From JAZKDW01 sp040387375 (lineage in GTDB: Bacteria > Pseudomonadota > Gammaproteobacteria > Burkholderiales > Burkholderiaceae_D): DNA of 64,000 bases. Made by a program: the position numbers and the translations under genes. Below are positions 17,005 to 27,608 of this stretch, in pieces. Numbering within the stretch: position 1 is the first letter of the stretch; every line of letters begins with the position of its first letter. The stretch spans positions 9,182 through 73,181 of the forward strand of contig JAZKDW010000051.1 of NCBI GenBank assembly GCA_040387375.1, given 5' to 3'. The notes below the pieces were generated by a model that saw only the letters and a list, made by a program, of their open reading frames with translations, did no database searches and had not been told where the DNA came from.

Positions 17005-17595
17005 TCAGAGATCCGGAGCCGGACCGGCGCTGCTCATTGGTTTCATGATGTCATGTGCATGGAAATCAAATGTCCCTGTCCCGTTCCTGATTTTTTCGAG
17101 ATCGGAAAAGAAGAATTTAAGCGTGTGCGCGACCGTCGGAAAGGCAATGTCTTTCCACGGAATGTCAGTTTCTGAAAACAGTTTTACTTCCAGGCTTTCG
17201 ATGCCCGCAGCATAATCCAGATCCAGCAGCGTCGCACGGTAAAACATGTGAACCTGATGCACATGCGGCACGTTCAATAAAGAAAAGAGTTCGTGCATTT
17301 CAATGCGTGCGCCAGCTTCTTCCATTGTTTCCCGTGAAGCGGCATCGCTGGTGGTCTCGTTGTTCTCCATGAAACCCGCAGGCAAGGTCCAATAGCCATG
17401 GCGCGGTTCAATTGCCCGCCGACACAGCAGCACCTGCGTATTGCCATCACGCTGCCAGACCGGTATCGATCCGATCACCATCTTCGGATTTTGATAATGA
17501 ATCACACCACAATCGTTGCATACATAACGCGGACGGTTGTCATCCGGCGGGATGAGCAGCGATACAGGCTGAGCGCATTCAGAGCAAAATTTCAT
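17005..17595 (-). CDS. Zinc-ribbon NUDIX hydrolase
   Basis: The 196-residue protein is a probable nucleoside-diphosphate-linked hydrolase. An N-terminal zinc ribbon (MKFCSEC ... YVCNDCG, four cysteines) precedes a NUDIX box beginning GFMENNETTSDAAS and ending RETMEEAGA (about residues 78-100). This arrangement resembles NudC-type NADH/NAD-capped-RNA hydrolases, although the protein is shorter. ATG 17595 is used because the family begins MKFC. The frame further upstream is longer but lacks similarity. It is convergent with amt, 19 nt apart. Confidence 0.85.
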   Translation of the reverse strand: MKFCSECAQPVSLLIPPDDNRPRYVCNDCGVIHYQNPKMVIGSIPVWQRDGNTQVLLCRRAIEPRHGYWTLPAGFMENNETTSDAASRETMEEAGARIEMHELFSLLNVPHVHQVHMFYRATLLDLDYAAGIESLEVKLFSETDIPWKDIAFPTVAHTLKFFFSDLEKIRNGTGTFDFHAHDIMKPMSSAGPAPDL

Positions 17596-17717
17596 AAGAG
17601 GCAAACGAGTAGGGGGTGAATAAAAATTGGCCGGACAGTTTTCCCGGCAAGTCTTCCTGTTTGAAGAGGCTTGCTGCATCGAGAAGTGTATCACCGTGTC
17701 CGATTATGCGATTGCAT

Positions 17718-17746
17718 TTGCAATGCTGGCGCATACCCTATATACT
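17718..17746 (+). promoter_or_regulatory. Sigma-70 promoter of tRNA-fMet
   Basis: TTGCAA (17718-17723) and TATACT (17741-17746) are spaced by exactly 17 bp. The predicted start, near 17753, lies a few bases before the tRNA. Confidence 0.8.
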
Positions 17747-17758
17747 CTTGGCTTCAGA

Positions 17759-17835
<77 letters not shown>

Positions 17836-17845
17836 GACAAGCCGA

Positions 17846-17879
17846 AACCGTTGAACAGTAATATGTTCAACGGTTTTTT
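17846..17879 (+). terminator. Terminator after tRNA-fMet
   Basis: AACCGTTGAACA (17846-17857) and TGTTCAACGGTT (17864-17875) form a perfect 12-bp stem with a 6-nt loop, followed by a T-run. Confidence 0.95.
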
Positions 17880-17958
17880 GCTTTTTGCTTGCTGATAAAA
17901 CGTGCCTGCAGATTTTTGATTATTGCTGACAGAAGCGGATATTAGTCCATGCAATTGG

Positions 17959-17987
17959 ATGACAAGCGGCGTAATGTGCTCTATAAT
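17959..17987 (+). promoter_or_regulatory. Sigma-70 promoter of scpB-rluB
   Basis: ATGACA (17959-17964) and TATAAT (17982-17987) have an exact 17-bp spacer. Transcription would start near 17995 and give a leader of about 235 nt before scpB. Confidence 0.7.
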
Positions 17988-17994
17988 CCGCCGA

Positions 17995-18229
17995 TTGGTA
18001 AGGTAGGTGCATGTAACGGAACCTGTAGTTGACCGCAGATCAAGCCCGGCATGCCAGCCCGATCAAGTCTCACAAGCCTTACTTATTCCCGCCCCTCATT
18101 TACACCTCCTCTAAAACGGGCGTCGGAAAGCAGTATCAACGGGTTCTCTGACCGGATAGCATTATTAGATGCTCATCGTTGAATTTAACCTCTGCAAATT
18201 GCAACTAACAAGCCGCACAAGAATCGCAC
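17995..18229 (+). other. Long untranslated leader of scpB
   Basis: This stretch has no open frame with a ribosome-binding site and no tRNA or riboswitch that I recognise. It lies between the predicted promoter and ATG 18230. It could hold a regulatory structure or small RNA, but no strong hairpin with a T-run is seen. Confidence 0.35.
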
Positions 18230-19060
18230 ATGAATACTGCTGAGGCGAAGAAAGTCCTCGAAACCGCATTGCTATGCGCACACGAGCCCCTGTCGATCAA
18301 CGACCTGAAGAAACTCTACGTCGGAAATGGCGAGGGTGGGGAGGAAGTGGGCGCCGACACGATCAAAATGATGCTTGAAGAGTTGCGCGGAGACTGGTCG
18401 GATAAAGGAATCGAAGTCGTCAGCCTGTCGACTGGCTGGCGCTTTCAGAGCCGGCCCGAAATGAAAATGTATCTGGAACGCCTTAATCCCGAAAAGCCGC
18501 CGAAATATTCGCGCGCGACCCTGGAGACGCTGGCCATCATTGCCTATCGTCAGCCGGTGACACGCGGCGATATCGAAGAGATTCGCGGCGTGACAGTCAA
18601 TTCGCAGACTATCAAAATGCTGGAAGATCGTGGCTGGATTGAGGCGATCGGTCACCGCGATGTGCCGGGACGACCGGGACTTTTTGCTACCACTAAACAA
18701 TTTCTGGATGATCTGAGCCTGAGCTCGCTGGACCAGTTGCCGCCACTGCAGCAAGTCAAGAAAGGCGACATGCAGGGCAGTGCGTTGCTGGAAATGCAGG
18801 CGCTGGATGATTTGCAGGCAAGCCTGGATCAGACGGCAATGAATTTCGCGGCTGAATCCGGCGAGCACGACATGGATGCCGAAGGTGCGGCTGTTACAGA
18901 GACTGTTATTGACAATGCTGCGGCAGCGGAGCCGGTGGCATCCGATTTTCCTGATTCACAGACAAGTACTCCTACTCACGACCCTGCGCCCGAATCAACG
19001 GTTGACGCTGCGCTAGGTCAGAACAACCAAGAATCGAACAATGACGCTACCAAATTCTAA
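18230..19060 (+). CDS. scpB: Segregation and condensation protein B
   Basis: ScpB is the winged-helix kleisin partner of the SMC-ScpAB condensin. The first 190 or so residues of the 276-residue protein match the family: MNTAEAKKVLETALLCAHEPLS, the RFQSRPEM region, and ATLETLAIIAYRQPVTRGDIEEIRGV. The C-terminal 85 residues are acidic, low in complexity and probably disordered. The start has a poor Shine-Dalgarno sequence. Its 3' end overlaps the rluB start by 20 nt, which suggests coupling. scpA is not in the window. Confidence 0.93.
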   Translation: MNTAEAKKVLETALLCAHEPLSINDLKKLYVGNGEGGEEVGADTIKMMLEELRGDWSDKGIEVVSLSTGWRFQSRPEMKMYLERLNPEKPPKYSRATLETLAIIAYRQPVTRGDIEEIRGVTVNSQTIKMLEDRGWIEAIGHRDVPGRPGLFATTKQFLDDLSLSSLDQLPPLQQVKKGDMQGSALLEMQALDDLQASLDQTAMNFAAESGEHDMDAEGAAVTETVIDNAAAAEPVASDFPDSQTSTPTHDPAPESTVDAALGQNNQESNNDATKF

Positions 19061-20783
19061 TGATGCAGCCGAGATCGTTCCGGCCACTTCTTCATCTGCT
19101 GACGCCAAAGGAACGCGGGAATCTGACCGCCAGGCAGACGCGCCTTCTGAAAATACCGATGCCTCGGCAGCACCGGCAGGCGCCAAGCCGGCCAAGCGAG
19201 GGGTGCGCGGTCCACGTACCTTGAGACGGGCGCGCACGACACCTCGTGCGGACGACGAGGCAGGTGCGGATAAACCCGAAAAAAAGGCAGGCGAGGCATC
19301 GCAGCCTGATGAAGCGCAAGCCATCGTGAACGAAGCCACGGGCGGCGAGGAATCCGGTGCCGCCGCGCGGCCCAGGGAACGCAACCGTCGTCCTCCGCGT
19401 AGCGCGGCAGCTCCAGGTGGTAATGCCCCGGGCCGCAATGGCGACGACGCTGGAAACGGGCAAAATCAATCTCGCAAGCCGCCGCGCAGCCCGGCTGGCG
19501 GCGTGAATAACAAGAACGCGAAACCGCGGGCAAAAACCGGCGACGCCGACGAAGTATTTTCGTATGTGACATCCGAGGCTTTCGATAGCCTGGCGGTTGA
19601 CGATGAAAAGCCGGGCGGCGGCGGTCGGAATGGACGGCCGCAAGCGGCAAAAACGGTGCGCCGCGATTTGACTGCCGATGATGATGCGCCGAAATTGCAC
19701 AAGGTACTGGCCGAAGGCGGCCTGGGTTCGCGCAGGGACATGGAAGAGCTGATTATTGCCGGGCGTGTGTCTGTCAATGGTGAGCCAGCCCATATCGGTC
19801 AGCGCATCCTGCCTACCGATCAGGTGCGCATCAATGGGAAACTGTTGCAGCGCAGAGTCAGCAAAAAGCCGCCCCGCGTGCTGGTCTATCACAAGCCGGC
19901 CGGCGAAATTGTCAGCACCAGCGATCCTGAAGGCCGGCCATCGGTGTTCGAACGTCTGCCCACCATGAAGGCCGGCAAGTGGCTGGCGGTCGGGCGGCTG
20001 GATTTCAACACCGAAGGTTTGCTGCTGTTCACCACGTCAGGCGATCTGGCTAACCGGCTGATGCATCCGCGGTATGGCATTGAGCGTGAATACGCGGTGC
20101 GTACCCTGGGTGAGCTGGAAGAGGGCATGCGCCAGAAACTGCTGGCCGGTGTCGAACTGGATGATGGCACTGCGCAATTTTCAAGAATTGCCGACGGTGG
20201 TGGAGAAGGCATCAATAAATGGTACCGCGTGACGATTGGCGAAGGTCGTAACCGGGAGGTGCGCAGGATGTTCGAGGCGATCGGCTTGACCGTCTCGCGT
20301 CTGATCCGTACCCGCTATGGTGCGCTGACCCTGCCACGGGGTTTGAAACGAGGGCGCTGGGAAGAAATGGATGAGCATGCGGTTCGCAGCCTCCTGAGCA
20401 TCAGCGGCCTGGACAAGATTGCGGCGCAAGGCCAGTCGGACAAAGGTCGAGGCGAGCCCAATGCACGTCAGGGGAACATCGAACGTAACGGCAATACTTT
20501 TGGAAATGGTCCGGCGCAAGGGCCGCGCCGGAATTCGGGGCAAGGCCAGGGACAGAATGAGCGGCGTGGTCAGGGTGGTCAGGGTGGTCAGTCGCGCCCC
20601 CGGCAGCCGGATCCGCTGCAAACCGCACTGGGATTTCCGGGAATGGGCCAACCGCGCCGCAATGCCGGCGCGGGACGCGGAGGGCATGACGGCCAGGGAC
20701 GGCAAGGCGGACAGGGCAATCAGGGCGGTCATGGCGGTCATGGTGGCGCGCAGGGTATGCCACGGCGCCGTCCGCGGGGATAA
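19041..20783 (+). CDS. rluB: 23S rRNA pseudouridine(2605) synthase, with long disordered tails
   Basis: RluB modifies U2605 of 23S rRNA. The 580-residue protein is about twice the usual length. Residues 1 to about 210 are Ala/Arg/Pro-rich and disordered. Then come an S4 RNA-binding domain (KLHKVLAEGGLGSRRDMEELI) and the catalytic domain with GRLDFNTEGLLLFT (the Asp is the nucleophile) and RNREVRRMFEAIGL. Residues from about 455 on are Gly/Gln/Arg-rich with GGQGGQ-type repeats. The tails probably bind RNA non-specifically; this is an inference. The position after scpB supports RluB over other RsuA-family members. Confidence 0.88.
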   Translation: MTLPNSNDAAEIVPATSSSADAKGTRESDRQADAPSENTDASAAPAGAKPAKRGVRGPRTLRRARTTPRADDEAGADKPEKKAGEASQPDEAQAIVNEATGGEESGAAARPRERNRRPPRSAAAPGGNAPGRNGDDAGNGQNQSRKPPRSPAGGVNNKNAKPRAKTGDADEVFSYVTSEAFDSLAVDDEKPGGGGRNGRPQAAKTVRRDLTADDDAPKLHKVLAEGGLGSRRDMEELIIAGRVSVNGEPAHIGQRILPTDQVRINGKLLQRRVSKKPPRVLVYHKPAGEIVSTSDPEGRPSVFERLPTMKAGKWLAVGRLDFNTEGLLLFTTSGDLANRLMHPRYGIEREYAVRTLGELEEGMRQKLLAGVELDDGTAQFSRIADGGGEGINKWYRVTIGEGRNREVRRMFEAIGLTVSRLIRTRYGALTLPRGLKRGRWEEMDEHAVRSLLSISGLDKIAAQGQSDKGRGEPNARQGNIERNGNTFGNGPAQGPRRNSGQGQGQNERRGQGGQGGQSRPRQPDPLQTALGFPGMGQPRRNAGAGRGGHDGQGRQGGQGNQGGHGGHGGAQGMPRRRPRG

Positions 20784-20789
20784 CCGGTA

Positions 20790-20828
20790 ATAATGGGCGG
20801 CATGTAGCCGCTCATTATGGTAATTTTT
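20790..20828 (+). terminator. Terminator after rluB
   Basis: ATAATGGGCGGC (20790-20801) and GCCGCTCATTAT (20807-20818) pair with one G-T wobble, followed by GGTAATTTTT. It lies 7 nt after the rluB stop. Confidence 0.65.
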
Positions 20829-20868
20829 GCAATATCGGCTTAATCCTGCGTGCTGCCTTACTCTGTCA

Positions 20869-20897
20869 TTGCGGTGCACAAACTAATCGACTATAAT
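20869..20897 (+). promoter_or_regulatory. Promoter of the rimP-nusA-infB operon
   Basis: TTGCGG (20869-20874) and a consensus TATAAT (20892-20897) are 17 bp apart. The predicted start near 20904 gives a leader of about 140 nt that contains a terminator-like hairpin. Confidence 0.75.
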
Positions 20898-20970
20898 TTA
20901 GCAGTTAACGAAAGTCGCTTCCGCATGACAATCTGCAGGGCAACTGCAGGCGGCTGGAGCAAATAAGAAG

Positions 20971-20996
20971 ATGGGCAGATGCCCATTTTTTTTTTT
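20971..20996 (+). terminator. Leader attenuator/terminator before rimP
   Basis: ATGGGC-AGAT-GCCCAT forms a 6-bp stem followed by 11-12 consecutive T. It lies between the operon promoter and rimP, so some transcripts must pass it. Since the operon encodes NusA, read-through control by NusA (autoregulation, as known for the E. coli operon) is a reasonable inference. Confidence 0.7.
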
Positions 20997-21043
20997 GTTA
21001 AACAGTTTGTCATGCCGGACTTGATGTTCATCGGAGAATTGAT

Positions 21044-21529
21044 TTGCGGTTGTTGGAATTAATAGAAAAGACAGTGGTAGGCATGGGCTACGAAATGGTC
21101 GATTTCGAGCAGGCTCCGCGTGGGCTGCTGCGGGTGTATATCGACTTCGGGCCCCAGGATATCGACAAGGGTTTTATCACGGTCGAAGACTGCGAGAAAG
21201 TTACACACCAGTTGTTGCACGTGCTGACAGTCGAGAACGCCGTTTATGAGCGTCTGGAAGTCTCTTCTCCAGGTCTTGACAGGCCCCTGAAAAAGGTCTC
21301 TGATTATGAGCGTTTTGCGGGGCAGGAGGCAGTAGTGAAGCTGCGCATGCCAATGCCGGGCGCTGCCAACCGCAAGTCATTCACAGGGGTTCTGCAAGTG
21401 CCCGATGGTGACAAGCTGGCGCTCGAATTTGAAGGAAACGAAGGTCCGGCGAAGCTTGAATTTACGCTCGCCGATGTAGACAAGGCACGTCTGGTGCCGA
21501 AAGTGGATTTTAGGAGTCGCAAAGCATGA
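21044..21529 (+). CDS. rimP: Ribosome maturation factor RimP
   Basis: RimP is needed for 30S subunit maturation. The 161-residue protein has the N-terminal alpha/beta domain (GYEMVDFEQAPRGLLRVYIDF, VEDCEKVTHQL, LEVSSPGLDRPLKK) and a C-terminal SH3-like domain. The start is TTG 21044 with GGAG at 21033-21036. No in-frame ATG precedes the conserved LLELIEKTV. The last four bases overlap the nusA start (ATGA). It is the first gene of the operon rimP-nusA-infB-rbfA-truB. Confidence 0.92.
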   Translation: MRLLELIEKTVVGMGYEMVDFEQAPRGLLRVYIDFGPQDIDKGFITVEDCEKVTHQLLHVLTVENAVYERLEVSSPGLDRPLKKVSDYERFAGQEAVVKLRMPMPGAANRKSFTGVLQVPDGDKLALEFEGNEGPAKLEFTLADVDKARLVPKVDFRSRKA

Positions 21530-23085
21530 GTCGCGAAGTTTTATTGTTGGTCGATGCGCTAGCGCGCGAAAAAAACGTTGATAAGGATGTCGTCTTCGGT
21601 GCCCTGGAGCATGCGCTTGCGCAGGCGACCAAGAAGCGCTACGAGGGCGATGTGGATATTCGCGTGGCAATTGATCGCGAGACCGGCGAATTCGAATCCT
21701 TCCGGCGCTGGCATGTGGTTCCCGATGAAGCCGGCCTGCAATTGCCCGATCAGGAAATCCTGCATTTCGAAGCAAAAGAGCAGATCGAAGACATCGACGT
21801 CGACGACCATATCGAAGAGCCGATCGAGTCGGTCGATTTCGGTCGCCGTTTTGCGCAGGACACCAAGCAGGTTGTGCTGCAGCGCATTCGTGACGCGGAG
21901 CGTGAGCAGATCCTGGCTGACTTCCTCGAGCGTGATGATTCCCTGGTGACCGGCACCATCAAGCGCATGGAGCGTGGTGATGCGATCGTGGAGTCGGGCA
22001 AGATCGAAGCCCGCCTGCCGCGCGACCAGATGATTCCGAAAGAAAATCTGCGTATCGGCGATCGCGTCCGTGCCTATATCCTGCGCATTGAGCGTAATGC
22101 GCGCGGCCCGCAAGTGATCTTGTCGCGGACCGCGCCTGAATTTATCATGAAGCTGTTTGAGCTTGAAGTGCCCGAGATTGAGCAGGGCCTGCTTGAGATT
22201 AAATCGGCGGCGCGCGATGCGGGTGTGCGGGCCAAGATTGCCGTCTTTACCAGTGACAAGCGGATCGACCCGATCGGTACCTGTGTCGGCATGCGCGGTT
22301 CGCGCGTGCAGGCGGTGACCGGCGAGCTCGGTGGTGAGCGGGTCGATATCGTTTTGTGGTCGGAAGACCCGGCGCAGTTCGTGATCGGTGCGCTGGCGCC
22401 GGCGAATGTATCGTCCATCATGGTCGACGAAGAAAAGCATGCGATGGACGTTGTGGTCGATGAAGAAAACCTCGCGATCGCAATCGGTCGCGGCGGCCAG
22501 AATGTGAGACTCGCAGCAGAGTTGACCGGTTGGCAAATCAACATCATGACGGCGGAAGAGTCGGCCGACAAATCGGCGCTGGAAACGGCGGCGATCCGCA
22601 TCCTGTTCATGGAAAAGCTGGACGTTGATCAGGAAGTCGCTGACATCCTGGTCGATGAAGGTTTCGCCAGCCTGGAAGAAATCGCTTATGTGCCGATTAC
22701 CGAGATGCTGGAAATCGAATCCTTCGACGAAGATACGGTCAATGAATTGCGCAACCGAGCACGTGATGCGCTGGTAACCGAGGCGATTGCTTCGGAAGAA
22801 GGCCTCGAAGGCATGGATGACGCGCTGGTCAATCTGGATGGCATGGACCGCATCATCGCGGGCAAGCTCGGTTTGGCGGGTATCAAGACCCTGGATGCGT
22901 TTGCCGCATTGGCGTACGACGAATTTGGCGCGATCCTTGCATTGTCGGCGGAGCGCGCGCACCAACTGATTGAAAACGAATTTAAAGATGTGACCGATGA
23001 AGAGATGAAGCTCATCGATGCTAAATACGATGAGCGTGCCAAGGCCTTGCAAGCCAAGGTATGGAGTCTTGCGGAAGCTAAATGA
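21526..23085 (+). CDS. nusA: Transcription termination/antitermination factor NusA
   Basis: NusA binds RNA polymerase and modulates pausing, termination and antitermination. The 519-residue protein has the N-terminal polymerase-binding domain (MSREVLLLVDALAREKNV). It then has an S1 domain (SLVTGTIKRMERGDAIVESG, about 140), two KH domains (GMRGSRVQAV and GRGGQNVRLAAEL) and two C-terminal acidic repeats. Start ATG 21526 overlaps rimP by 4 nt. A long minus-strand open frame over the same span is a shadow. Confidence 0.96.
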   Translation: MSREVLLLVDALAREKNVDKDVVFGALEHALAQATKKRYEGDVDIRVAIDRETGEFESFRRWHVVPDEAGLQLPDQEILHFEAKEQIEDIDVDDHIEEPIESVDFGRRFAQDTKQVVLQRIRDAEREQILADFLERDDSLVTGTIKRMERGDAIVESGKIEARLPRDQMIPKENLRIGDRVRAYILRIERNARGPQVILSRTAPEFIMKLFELEVPEIEQGLLEIKSAARDAGVRAKIAVFTSDKRIDPIGTCVGMRGSRVQAVTGELGGERVDIVLWSEDPAQFVIGALAPANVSSIMVDEEKHAMDVVVDEENLAIAIGRGGQNVRLAAELTGWQINIMTAEESADKSALETAAIRILFMEKLDVDQEVADILVDEGFASLEEIAYVPITEMLEIESFDEDTVNELRNRARDALVTEAIASEEGLEGMDDALVNLDGMDRIIAGKLGLAGIKTLDAFAALAYDEFGAILALSAERAHQLIENEFKDVTDEEMKLIDAKYDERAKALQAKVWSLAEAK

Positions 23086-23138
23086 TCCGCGGGAATCTCC
23101 CACACTCATCCACCGAGTCACATAGAAAAGAGGACTGA

Positions 23139-25991
<2,853 letters not shown>

Positions 25992-26079
25992 GATTGATTT
26001 TAGCGGGCGCTGGCGGGATTTTCATCCGCTCGCTCCCGCCGGAATCCGGTCTGGCAAACGCTGCATCGAAATATAGGTC

Positions 26080-26469
26080 ATGGCCAAACATAGCAAAACC
26101 ATTCCGGCACGCGGTTTACGCGTGGCCGACCAGATCCAGCGCGATCTGGCAGAAATCGTCGCGTTCGAGTTGAAAGACCCGCGCGTGGGAATGATCACCA
26201 TCACCGAAGTGCAAATCACGCCCGATTACGCCCATGCAAAGGTGTTTTTCACCATGCTGAGCGACGACAAGGAGGCCATCCAGAATACCGTGACGGGCCT
26301 GAGCAAGGCGTCCGGTTTCATTCGTGGCCAGCTGGGCCGGCGCCTGTCGATTCATACGCTGCCCGAATTGCATTTTGTGCACGATACATCAACAGCCCGC
26401 GGCATGGAGTTGTCGAAGCTGATCGACGAAGCCAATGCAACGCGCGCTAGGGATGCGGACGAAGACTGA
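26080..26469 (+). CDS. rbfA: Ribosome-binding factor A
   Basis: RbfA is a KH-fold 30S assembly and cold-adaptation factor. The 129-residue protein shows the family pattern RVADQIQRDLAEIVAFELKDPRVGMITITEVQITPDYAHAKVFFT and the C-terminal LHFVHDTSTARGMELSKLID. The start is ATG 26080 with AGGTC just upstream. It is the fourth gene of the operon, 88 nt after infB. Confidence 0.95.
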   Translation: MAKHSKTIPARGLRVADQIQRDLAEIVAFELKDPRVGMITITEVQITPDYAHAKVFFTMLSDDKEAIQNTVTGLSKASGFIRGQLGRRLSIHTLPELHFVHDTSTARGMELSKLIDEANATRARDADED

Positions 26470-26529
26470 GTCCGCGCTCTTCCTTGTTAACACAAGTAGT
26501 TTCCGCATTGCCATGAAAAAGACCCAGGC

Positions 26530-27501
26530 ATGGTGAATTCCTCGCCCAAGACTTCCGCGCCCCGGAAAAAACGCATTCCTGTTCACGGCGTTCTGCTGCT
26601 CGACAAATCGGTCGGGCATTCCAGCAACGACGCGCTGATCAAAGCCAAACGCCTGCTCAATGCGGAAAAGGCCGGTCATACCGGCACTCTGGATCCATTT
26701 GCGACCGGTCTTCTGCCCTTGTGTTTTGGGGAGGCGACAAAATTTGCGCAGGATTTGCTTGATGCCGACAAGACCTATGAAACGGTAGTGCATCTTGGCA
26801 TCAGCACGACTACCGGCGATACCGAAGGCGACGTCGTCACGACCAGCGAAGTTGATGTCAGCCGGGCCCAGATTGAGTCGGTGCTCACGCGCTTCCGCGG
26901 TGAAATCGACCAGGTTCCCCCGATGTATTCCGCCCTCAAGCGTGATGGCAAGCCCTTGTACGAATATGCGCGCGCCGGCGTGACGCTGGAACGGGAAGCG
27001 CGGCGGGTGACGATTCACGAGCTTGAATTTCTTGACTATCAGGCACCTTTTCTGACGCTGCGGGTGATGTGCAGCAAGGGGACTTATATCCGCGTGCTGG
27101 GCGAGGACATCGGCGCGGCGCTGGGATGCGGCGCGCACTTGCAGGCATTAAGGCGGACCAGGGTCGGCAGCCTGTTGTTAGGCACGGCGCTGACGCTGGA
27201 CGCGTTCGCCGCCATGCCCGAGGCCGAACGGCTGGCGTCGCTGTCATCCGTTGACGCCCTGCTGTCGTCATTTCCCGTTGTGAGTCTCCCGGAGGATCTG
27301 GCAAAACGCTTCCTGCACGGCCAGCGGCTGTCGCTGGGCAAGGAAGGTGTGCCGGTTCCGGAACGGGAAGGGCGCGTGCGGGTCTATCGTTCAACAGATG
27401 GCCGATTGCTGGGGACGGGTCAGGTCGTGGCCTTCGGCGTGCTTGCACCGGAACGCCTGATCGCCACGGACAAATTGACTGCCGCCGATACAGGGGCCTG
27501 A
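26530..27501 (+). CDS. truB: tRNA pseudouridine(55) synthase
   Basis: TruB makes the T-loop pseudouridine of tRNAs. The 323-residue protein has the family N-terminus GVLLLDKSVGHSSNDALIK and the catalytic Asp in GHTGTLDPFATGLLP (about 57). Later come KTYETVVHLG, YSALKRDGKPLYEYAR and a C-terminal PUA-like part. The Shine-Dalgarno sequence before ATG 26530 is weak. An overlapping 7-codon frame (ATG 26513 to TGA) ends across the truB start and could couple translation. Confidence 0.94.
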   Translation: MVNSSPKTSAPRKKRIPVHGVLLLDKSVGHSSNDALIKAKRLLNAEKAGHTGTLDPFATGLLPLCFGEATKFAQDLLDADKTYETVVHLGISTTTGDTEGDVVTTSEVDVSRAQIESVLTRFRGEIDQVPPMYSALKRDGKPLYEYARAGVTLEREARRVTIHELEFLDYQAPFLTLRVMCSKGTYIRVLGEDIGAALGCGAHLQALRRTRVGSLLLGTALTLDAFAAMPEAERLASLSSVDALLSSFPVVSLPEDLAKRFLHGQRLSLGKEGVPVPEREGRVRVYRSTDGRLLGTGQVVAFGVLAPERLIATDKLTAADTGA

Positions 27502-27557
27502 AATACCAGCAAGCTATTGAAATATCACGACTTTTCCAGATATCGTGCATCGCACCA

Positions 27558-27566
27558 TGCTACAAT
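27558..27566 (+). promoter_or_regulatory. Extended -10 promoter of typA
   Basis: TGC-TACAAT is an extended -10 element 43 bp before the typA start. No good -35 is present, as is usual for extended -10 promoters. typA may also receive read-through from truB. Confidence 0.45.
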
Positions 27567-27608
27567 GCTCGGTTTCCCGAATTCAGCACACAACAGCACA
27601 CACCCACC

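Noticed and set aside
21559..23121. 520-codon open frame on the minus strand opposite nusA
   Set aside because: It is a high-GC shadow of nusA. It is His/Arg/Phe-rich without domains, and nusA is certain on the plus strand.
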